From: Streptomyces anulatus
GTDB taxonomy: Bacteria; Actinomycetota; Actinomycetes; Streptomycetales; Streptomycetaceae
Reading direction: 5' to 3'
Assembly: GCF_000721175.1 (NCBI RefSeq)
Contig: NZ_JOEZ01000040.1
Span: 1-54,720, forward strand
Length of the DNA: 54,720 bases
The first letter of the stretch is position 1; each line of letters begins with the position of its first letter. Under the pieces are notes generated by a model. That model did not search any database. It was not told the DNA's origin and worked only from the letters and a program-made list of their open reading frames with translations. Positions 49,238-54,720 of the stretch are shown in pieces. A program made the position numbers and the translations under genes.

Positions 49238-50920
49238 TCACAGGTGCGTCGGCTCGAACATCCGCAGCAGGGCCGGGAGCACCACGACGGACGGCCCGGG
49301 GGCAGCCAGTGCCTTGCTCAGATCCCCGGCGAGGGACTCCGGTGTCGTACGGACCGCGGGGACGCCGAAGGACTCGGCGAGGGCGACGAAGTCCGGGCGG
49401 GACAGCTCGGTGGCGGTGGCCTCGCCGAAGGCTCCCGTCATGTACTCGCGCAGGATGCCGTAGCCGCCGTCGTCGACGATCAGCCAGGTCAGCGGCAGGT
49501 CGTACTGGCGGGCGGTGGCCAGCTCCGCGATGGAGTACATCGCGCCGCCGTCGCCGGAGACCGCGAGCACGGGCTTCGTCGGGTCGGCGGCGGCGGCGCC
49601 GATGGCCGCCGGGAAGCCGTAGCCGAGGCCGCCCGCGCCCTGGGCGGAGTGCATGGTGTTGGGGCGGCGGGCGTCGAAGGCGGACCAGGCCCAGTACGCC
49701 AGGATCGTCATGTCCCAGAAGCTGGGCGCGGTGTCGGGCAGCGCCTCGCGGACGGCGGCGAGGACCTGCTGCTCCAGGGTGAGGTCCTGGGCGTCGATCC
49801 GGGCCCGTACCTTCTCCAGCACCGTCACCACGCGCTCGGCGGCTCCCGCGTCCTCGCGCCGTTCGACGGCCTCCAGGAGGTCGGACAGGGCCTCGCGGGC
49901 GTCGGAGTGGATGCCGAGGGCGGGGTGGTTGGACTCCAGCTTCCCGGCGTCCGCCTCGATCTGGATCACCCGGCCGCGCGGGCGGAAGGTGTGGTAGTTC
50001 GAGGAGAGTTCGCCGAGGCCCGAACCGACGACGAGGAGGACGTCGGCGTCCTCCAGGAAGTCGGTGGTGTGCCGGTCCTCCAGCCAGGAGCGCAGCGACA
50101 GCGGGTGCTCCCAGGGGAAGGCGCCCTTGCCGCCGAAGGTGGTGACGACCGGCGCGTCGATCCTCTCGGCCAGCGCGAGGAGCTTGCCGGAGGCGTCGGA
50201 GCGGACGACGCCACCGCCCGCGATGATCACGGGCCGCTCGGCGTTCGACAGCAGGTGGGCGGCGGCGATCGTCAGCTCGGGACGCGGGTGGAGCTCGCGC
50301 GGGGTGGCGTCCATGGCGCTGACGACCGGCAGCGTGGTCTCTGCCAGCAGCACGTCCTGCGGGATCTCCACCCAGACCGGCCCGTGCGGCGCGGTCAGCG
50401 CGGACTCCCAGGCGGCGGCGATCGCGGAGGGGATCTGCGAGGCGGACCGCACGGTGTGGACGGACTTCACGATGTCGCGGACGGAGGCCTGCTGGTCGCG
50501 CAGCTCGTGGAGATATCCGTGCCGCCCGCCGCCGAGTCCGGCCGTGGGGATCTGGCTGGAGATCGCGAGGACGGGCGCGGAGGCGGCCGCGGCCTCCTGG
50601 AGCGCGGCGAGCGAGGTGAGCGCGCCGGGCCCGGTCGAGAGCAGGAGCGGGGCTGCCTCACCGGTGATCCGGCCGTACGCGTCGGCGGCGAAGCCCGCGT
50701 TGTTCTCGACGCGGAGTCCGACGTAACGGAGGGAGGAGCGGCGCAGCGCGTCGAACATGCCGAGCGCGTGCTGGCCGGGCAGCCCGAAGACGGTGGTCGC
50801 GCCGAGCCCTTGGAGGGACTCGACGACGAGGTCGCCGCCGTTGCGGCCGGCCGGCGGATCCAGCACGGCGGCGGCCTGGGCGGCGGTGAGCCGCGGCCGG
50901 TCGTCGTGGTCGTGGCTCAC
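49238..50920 (-). CDS. Thiamine pyrophosphate-dependent enzyme (acetolactate synthase-like)
   Basis: A 560-residue ThDP enzyme. The N-terminal Pyr domain has [16 protein letters not shown] and the catalytic Glu in [20 protein letters not shown] central domain follows, then the PP domain with [20 protein letters not shown]. The metal motif ends VDDGGYG, with Asp where most relatives have Asn as Mg ligand. The reaction is unknown; acetolactate synthase, oxalyl-CoA decarboxylase and benzoylformate decarboxylase relatives share this layout. It overlaps the agmatinase gene by GTGA and is its partner in an operon. The pairing with agmatinase suggests a role after guanidino-compound or polyamine breakdown, but that is inference. 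Confidence 0.9.
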   Translation of the reverse strand: MSHDHDDRPRLTAAQAAAVLDPPAGRNGGDLVVESLQGLGATTVFGLPGQHALGMFDALRRSSLRYVGLRVENNAGFAADAYGRITGEAAPLLLSTGPGALTSLAALQEAAAASAPVLAISSQIPTAGLGGGRHGYLHELRDQQASVRDIVKSVHTVRSASQIPSAIAAAWESALTAPHGPVWVEIPQDVLLAETTLPVVSAMDATPRELHPRPELTIAAAHLLSNAERPVIIAGGGVVRSDASGKLLALAERIDAPVVTTFGGKGAFPWEHPLSLRSWLEDRHTTDFLEDADVLLVVGSGLGELSSNYHTFRPRGRVIQIEADAGKLESNHPALGIHSDAREALSDLLEAVERREDAGAAERVVTVLEKVRARIDAQDLTLEQQVLAAVREALPDTAPSFWDMTILAYWAWSAFDARRPNTMHSAQGAGGLGYGFPAAIGAAAADPTKPVLAVSGDGGAMYSIAELATARQYDLPLTWLIVDDGGYGILREYMTGAFGEATATELSRPDFVALAESFGVPAVRTTPESLAGDLSKALAAPGPSVVVLPALLRMFEPTHL

Positions 50921-51903
50921 TTGGCTGCGGCCTTCTTCGTCTCCTTCTCCGCCGCGATCTGGCGGGACATGATCGTCGTCAGCTCGTACGCGGCGTGCGA
51001 GGCGGCCACCGAGGTGATCTCGGCGTGGTCGTACGCGGGGGCGACCTCGACCAGGTCGGCGGAGACCAGGTGGCAGGAGGCGAGCCCGCGCAGGATCTCC
51101 AGCAGCTCGCGGGAGGTGAGGCCGCCTGCCTCGGGGGTGCCGGTGCCAGGGGCGTGCGCGGGGTCGAGCACGTCGATGTCGATGGAGATGTAGAGCGGCC
51201 GGTCGCCGATGCGCCGGCGCAGCTGGTCGGCGATCTCGTCGACGCCGCGCCGCATGACGTCGGCGGAGGTGACGATGCCGAAGCCCATCTTCTCGTCGTC
51301 GGTCAGGTCCTGCTTGCCGTACAGCGGGCCGCGCGTGCCGACGTGGGAGAGGGCGGAGGTGTCGAGGATGCCCTCCTCGACGGCCCGGCGGAACGGGGTG
51401 CCGTGGGTGTACTCGGCGCCGAAGTAGGTGTCCCAGGTGTCCAGGTGCGCGTCGAAGTGGAGCAGGGCGACGGGCCCGTGCTTCTTGGCGACGGAGCGCA
51501 GGAGGGGCAGGGCGATGGTGTGGTCGCCGCCGAGGGTCATCAGGCGTGCGCCGGTGCCCAGCAGGTCGTCGGCCGCGCCCTCGATGGTCTCGACGGCCTC
51601 GTTGATGTTGAACGGGTTCGCCGCGATGTCGCCGGCGTCGGCGACCTGGGCGAGGGCGAAGGGGGAGGCGTCCTGGGCGGGGTTGTACGGGCGCAGCAGC
51701 CGGGAGGCCTCACGGATGGCGTTGCCGCCGAAGCGGGCGCCGGGGCGGTAGGAGACACCGGAGTCGAAGGGCACGCCGACCACGGCGACGTCGGCACGGC
51801 CGACCTCGTCGAGCCGGGGCAGCCGGGCGAACGTCGCGGGCCCGGCGTACCGCGGGACGCGGGAGGAGTCGACGGGGCCGCGCGGCGCATCGGTGCTGCT
51901 CAT
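50917..51903 (-). CDS. speB: Agmatinase/ureohydrolase family protein
   Basis: A 328-residue arginase-superfamily enzyme that hydrolyses a guanidino compound (agmatine or guanidinobutyrate) to urea and an amine. The binuclear manganese motifs are all present: [20 protein letters not shown] and [14 protein letters not shown]. The loop [14 protein letters not shown] is typical of agmatinases. ATG 51903 has a weak AAAGG site. The first gene of a two-gene operon with the ThDP enzyme, divergent from a PucR-type regulator that likely controls it. Specificity between agmatine and guanidinobutyrate cannot be settled by eye. Confidence 0.92.
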   Translation of the reverse strand: MSSTDAPRGPVDSSRVPRYAGPATFARLPRLDEVGRADVAVVGVPFDSGVSYRPGARFGGNAIREASRLLRPYNPAQDASPFALAQVADAGDIAANPFNINEAVETIEGAADDLLGTGARLMTLGGDHTIALPLLRSVAKKHGPVALLHFDAHLDTWDTYFGAEYTHGTPFRRAVEEGILDTSALSHVGTRGPLYGKQDLTDDEKMGFGIVTSADVMRRGVDEIADQLRRRIGDRPLYISIDIDVLDPAHAPGTGTPEAGGLTSRELLEILRGLASCHLVSADLVEVAPAYDHAEITSVAASHAAYELTTIMSRQIAAEKETKKAAAK

Positions 51904-51927
51904 GGGGGTGTGCCTTTCGTTTCAGGA

Positions 51928-51947
51928 TTCGTACGGGTTTCGTACGG
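51928..51947. promoter_or_regulatory. Two TTCGTACGG boxes before the agmatinase gene
   Basis: Direct repeats at 51928-51936 and 51939-51947, one helical turn apart, each with the palindrome CGTACG. They lie 25-44 bp upstream of the agmatinase ATG, a good place for a regulator such as the divergent PucR protein. Confidence 0.5.
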
Positions 51948-52026
51948 TGTCAAGTGTGCGGGAACCTCCAGCCGGGTCGGCCGAGCAGAGCCGGGTCGGC
52001 CAACCCGAGCCCGCCCGGCCACATCA

Positions 52027-52106
52027 AGCCCGCCCGGCGATCGAGGGCGCCCTTGGGCTCTCCCCGCACCAGCGGCAGGGTTCCGTCCTCGGACGCCGGA
52101 CCGGCT
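52027..52106. repeat. Streptomyces intergenic repeat, inverted pair
   Basis: AGCCCGCCCGGCGATCGAGG at 52027-52046 and the reverse complement of AGCCGGTCCGGCGTCCGAGG at 52086-52106. These resemble the AGCCCGTCCGGCGTTTGAGGACG-type element that, from memory, is scattered between genes in many streptomycete genomes. Function unknown. Confidence 0.55.
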
Positions 52107-52337
52107 GAGCTGCACGGACGGGCTGGGCTCGGCGGCCTCGGCCTCGGCCTCCGCGTCCGGACCACCCCGCCCCGCCGACCGCTCGCGCCAGGCGGCAAGC
52201 ACCGCCGACGATCACGGCGTGGTCGACAGACATGGGCTCCCCTCCGTCTCGCGCAAGCAGATGTACGTACGAGGGAGACGGTAGGTGGCCGAACGCCGAC
52301 GCTGAAGTGTACGTTTCCTCCACCTTCGACGCATTGA

Positions 52338-54002
52338 ATGGATGAACCGTCCATGCCCACCCCTCCCTCAGACACCACGCAGGCGACTCCGCCGACCGGC
52401 CGCCCGCCCGGCCCGCCGACCCCGCCCATCCCGCTGGCGGAGCTCCTGGCGAGGGAGGAGCTGGGCCTGCGCCGGATCGCGGGTCCGGCCGACGCCGACC
52501 TGCTCTGGGTGCACACCTCGGAGATGGCCGACCCGTATCCGTACCTGCTCGGCGGCGAGCTGCTGCTGAGCGCCGGCGTGCTGCTGACGGACCCGGACCA
52601 CTACGTCGGCCGGCTGGTGGAGGCGGGGGCGGCGGCGCTGGGGTTCGGGGTGCGCCCGGTGCACGAGACGGTGCCCCGGGCGCTGGTCGAGGCGTGCGAC
52701 CGGTACGGCCTGCCCCTGCTGGAGGTGCCCCCCGAGACCCCGTTCACCACGATCGCGCGGGCGGTGTGGCGGCTGATGGCCGAGGCGCGCCACCGCGAGC
52801 TGCGCCGGGTGACCCGGGCCCAGCAGGCCCTGGCGACGGCGGCGGCCCGCCCCGACCCCGTACCGGCGGTCCTCCGTCAGCTCGCGACGCGGCTCGGCGG
52901 CCGGGCGGTGCTGCTGACGGCGCGGGGCGAGGAGGTCCACGCGGCGGGCCGCCGACCGCCCCCGGAAGCGGCGGGAGCCCTGACCCGCCTGGCCCGGGTG
53001 GTGGCCCGCGAACGCCCCGCCTCCCCCACCTCGGCCACCGACACCCACGGCGGCACGCACCTGGCCGCGTACGCGCTGGGCGGAGGCGAGGGCCTCGTCC
53101 TGGCGCTCGCGACCCGGCGCCGGGAGTCCGGCGACCACACGGTGGCGGGCATCGCGGTGGTCCTCCTCTCCCTCCTGGCCGCCCCCCACCAGGGCGCGGA
53201 CGCGGCGGGCCGTTCGGCGGCCCTGGTCCGCATGTTCCTGGGCGCCTCCCCCGCCGAGGTGGCCCCGCTGCTCGGCTCCACCGGCCCCTGGACGGTGGTC
53301 CACGCCCGCCGCACGGACGGTGCCCCGGCGGACGCCCTGACCGCCGGCGCCCTGGGCGCGTCGCTGGGCACGGCCCTGGTCGACGCGGGACGCGGGGGCG
53401 ACGAGCCGGTAAGGGTGCTGCTGCCGGGCGGCCCCGGAACGGAACCGGAACGGGCACCCGGCGAGGCAGGTTCACGGCCGGAGTCGGCACCCGGCGAGGC
53501 AGGTTCACGGCCCGAGCCGGCACCCGGCGCGTCAGGTCCACGGCCGGAACCCGGCACGCCGGGCGCGCGGCCGGGAGAACGGGGACCGGAACCGGCCCGG
53601 GTCACCCCGCAGCCCGGCTGGACGCTCGGCGCGTCCGCCCCCACGCCCGTCACCGCTCTCGACGCCGCCGACCAGCTGGCCGCCCGGGCCCTGGCCCACG
53701 CGCGGGCGACCCGCGCCCCGCTGACGGTGGCCGCCCCCGCGAGCGGCCTCGCCGCCCTGGTCCCGCCCGAACAGGCGGCCGCCCACGCCCGCGCCCTCCT
53801 CGCCCCCCTCACCGCGCCGCTGGCCGACACCCTGCGCTGCTGGCTGTCCCTCCACGGCAGCTGGGACCGTACGGCGGTGGCCCTGGCCGTCCACCGCAAC
53901 ACCGTGCGCCAACGCATCGGGCGGTGCGGACAGTTGCTGGGCATGGACCTGGACGACATGGACGTACGGGCGGAGTTGTGGTTCGCGCTGCGGCAGGGGT
54001 GA
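52338..54002 (+). CDS. PucR/CdaR-family transcriptional regulator
   Basis: A 554-residue regulator. The N-terminal PucR domain (about 30-150) reads LAELLAREELGLRRIAGPAD, GELLLSAGVLL, AALGFGVRPVHETVPRALVE and YGLPLLEVPPETPF. A C-terminal PucR HTH (about 500-550) has LRCWLSLHGSWDRTAVALAV and HRNTVRQRIGRCGQLLG. Between them is a Pro/Gly/Glu-rich linker made by a 33-bp tandem repeat (53454-53552, APGEAGSRPE). PucR proteins regulate purine, amine or GABA use; divergent position makes it the probable regulator of the agmatinase/ThDP operon. No clear ribosome site precedes the ATG at 52338, and ATG 52353 is an alternative. Confidence 0.9.
   Translation: MDEPSMPTPPSDTTQATPPTGRPPGPPTPPIPLAELLAREELGLRRIAGPADADLLWVHTSEMADPYPYLLGGELLLSAGVLLTDPDHYVGRLVEAGAAALGFGVRPVHETVPRALVEACDRYGLPLLEVPPETPFTTIARAVWRLMAEARHRELRRVTRAQQALATAAARPDPVPAVLRQLATRLGGRAVLLTARGEEVHAAGRRPPPEAAGALTRLARVVARERPASPTSATDTHGGTHLAAYALGGGEGLVLALATRRRESGDHTVAGIAVVLLSLLAAPHQGADAAGRSAALVRMFLGASPAEVAPLLGSTGPWTVVHARRTDGAPADALTAGALGASLGTALVDAGRGGDEPVRVLLPGGPGTEPERAPGEAGSRPESAPGEAGSRPEPAPGASGPRPEPGTPGARPGERGPEPARVTPQPGWTLGASAPTPVTALDAADQLAARALAHARATRAPLTVAAPASGLAALVPPEQAAAHARALLAPLTAPLADTLRCWLSLHGSWDRTAVALAVHRNTVRQRIGRCGQLLGMDLDDMDVRAELWFALRQG
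53454..53552 (+). repeat. 33-bp in-frame tandem repeat in the PucR gene
   Basis: Three units of 33 bp at 53454, 53487 and 53520 encode APGEAGSRPES, APGEAGSRPEP and APGASGPRPEP. The first two are nearly identical in DNA, so the linker length may vary between strains. Confidence 0.85.
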
Positions 54003-54173
54003 GCCGGGGAGGGACCGCCCGGCCCGGCCCGGTCGGCAACTGGTCTACGACGAAGGGGTCCCCGGCGGGTCACCTGGCCGTGGAGACGCTCGTCCGCGCC
54101 CCTCACGTAACGGCCCCCTGGCGTGCACGCCGTGACCGCCCCTCGGTATGTTGCAGTGGCAAAGGGGGATCGC

Positions 54174-54470
54174 GTGGCACGGGATTACGACAGTCAACTG
54201 CTGGAATCGGTGGGAGTACGCCGCCGCAGGATGCGAGATGCCCTGCTCTTCGGCGTGGGGCGCGCACGGCGCACCGCCGACGAGCGGCTCGGGAAGGTAT
54301 TCGCGGGCATCGCCATCACCGCCGTGCTCTGCGCAGGGTGCGTCGGCTGGTCCTTCCTCCAGCACACGTTGGAGAAACAGAGGGCCGAGCAGGAGAAGCT
54401 GCAACAGCAGCGGCAGGCGCTGAGGTACGAAGCGCCGGCGCATTCTTCCGGTCCGGAGAAGGGCCCCTGA
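54174..54470 (+). CDS. Small single-span membrane protein
   Basis: A 98-residue protein starting ARDYDSQLLESVGVRRRRMR. It has an amphipathic basic N-terminal part, one transmembrane segment (VFAGIAITAVLCAGCVGWSFL, about residues 43-63) and a Lys/Glu/Gln-rich C-terminal helix (EKQRAEQEKLQQQRQAL) that could form a coiled coil. I recall similar proteins in Streptomyces but cannot name a function with confidence. The GTG at 54174 has GGGGG 6 bases upstream, which fixes the start; the upstream GTG at 54123 has none. Confidence 0.75.
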   Translation: MARDYDSQLLESVGVRRRRMRDALLFGVGRARRTADERLGKVFAGIAITAVLCAGCVGWSFLQHTLEKQRAEQEKLQQQRQALRYEAPAHSSGPEKGP

Positions 54471-54639
54471 TCAACTCCGGCCGAGGAACGACCAGATGGC
54501 TGGAAATTCACCGGGCACGCGTTGCGGGCGATATTCCGCCGAACTCGGAAATGCGCCGACCGTACGCTGCGCTTTGCCCAATTGGCCCGAAATATCGGAA
54601 CATCACGATGATAGGTTTCCGTAAGAGCTCGTAACACGA

Positions 54640-54720
54640 TCATGATCGGGACTTCTTGAGGCGTCTCCAGCAGATGAGGCTGCAGGCGAGGGAGACGAAG
54701 GCGTCGTGGAGTTCGGTGCG
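54640..54720 (-). mobile_element. IS5-like transposase, C-terminal end (cut by window edge)
   Basis: The minus strand reads in from the right edge as RTELHDAFVSLACSLICWRR, then LKKSRS and a TGA at 54640-54642. The LHDAFVSLAC-LICWRRLK ending is typical of IS5-family transposases common in Streptomyces. Only about 26 residues are in the window. The insertion sequence's end should lie within about 40 bp left of the stop, near 54600-54640 (TTTCCGTAAGAGCTCGTAAC region), but the inverted repeat cannot be confirmed without the other end. Confidence 0.7.

Larger units (their letters stand above)
51904..52337. other. Divergent intergenic region of 434 bp
   Basis: It contains the paired TTCGTACGG boxes at 51928-51947 next to the agmatinase start, and an imperfect inverted repeat (52027-52047 and 52086-52106). 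No gene is supported; the open frames through it lack ribosome sites and homologous content. Confidence 0.5.

Noticed and set aside
54174..54470. Assignment of the small membrane protein to a type VII secretion locus
   Set aside because: Based only on vague recall; no ESX, EccC or mycosin gene is in the window.

Overview
The window is high-GC actinobacterial chromosome, almost certainly Streptomyces. Codon third positions are strongly G/C, there are many GTG starts and ATGA/GTGA overlaps, and two genes carry rare in-frame TTA codons. Family content also fits: XRE-DUF5753 with DUF397, LAL and SARP regulators, LanM and LanKC lanthionine synthetases, PucR, and an S37 tripeptidyl aminopeptidase. 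No rRNA, tRNA or CRISPR array was seen.

Left part (1-12.8 kb), mainly housekeeping with small accessory insertions: the C-terminus of a metal P-type ATPase; citrate synthase; RecD2 helicase; a scar where the tail of a MarR gene abuts the tail of a small membrane-protein gene; a typical streptomycete XRE/DUF397 locus with a divergent two-gene operon; an overlapping AAA-ATPase plus HNH nuclease pair that looks like a Septu-type defence system; and two secreted cell-wall lytic enzymes, a PGRP amidase with a TTA codon in its signal peptide and a GH25 muramidase with a DasR-like dre palindrome upstream. A DinB-like protein follows.

12.9-17.4 kb: a LacI-controlled carbohydrate operon (Gfo/Idh/MocA oxidoreductase, DUF993 aldolase-like protein, TIM-barrel isomerase) divergent from its LacI gene, with a LacI-type operator between them.

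17.6-38.6 kb: a compound RiPP (ribosomally made, modified peptide) island, the most interesting part. It holds a LanM synthetase followed by a 65-residue peptide with no cysteine; a LAL regulator with a TTA codon; a SARP regulator behind a G-rich repeat leader; a minus-strand class III arm (two duplicated precursor genes, MFS exporter, LanKC); and a divergent plus-strand arm (radical SAM enzyme, haem-oxygenase-like diiron protein, 72-residue peptide, cyclase-ATPase-TPR regulator, signal-less subtilisin, GAF protein). The lanthipeptide leaders and the 72-residue peptide share a PEV(E/Q)AH motif, so the two arms may act on related peptides. Large inverted repeats lie in the shared promoter region, and strong hairpins sit after the precursor and small-peptide genes.

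38.7-54.7 kb: mostly ordinary genes. These are a TIM-barrel isomerase, a secreted GH3 beta-N-acetylhexosaminidase, a lipoprotein, an S37 aminopeptidase, a small secreted protein, a fused two-half ABC exporter, a small unrecognised protein, a ThDP enzyme plus agmatinase operon divergent from a PucR regulator, a small membrane protein and, at the right edge, the 3' end of an IS5-like transposase. Short tandem repeats occur repeatedly at gene borders and in linkers (7, 9, 14, 20, 21 and 33 bp units).
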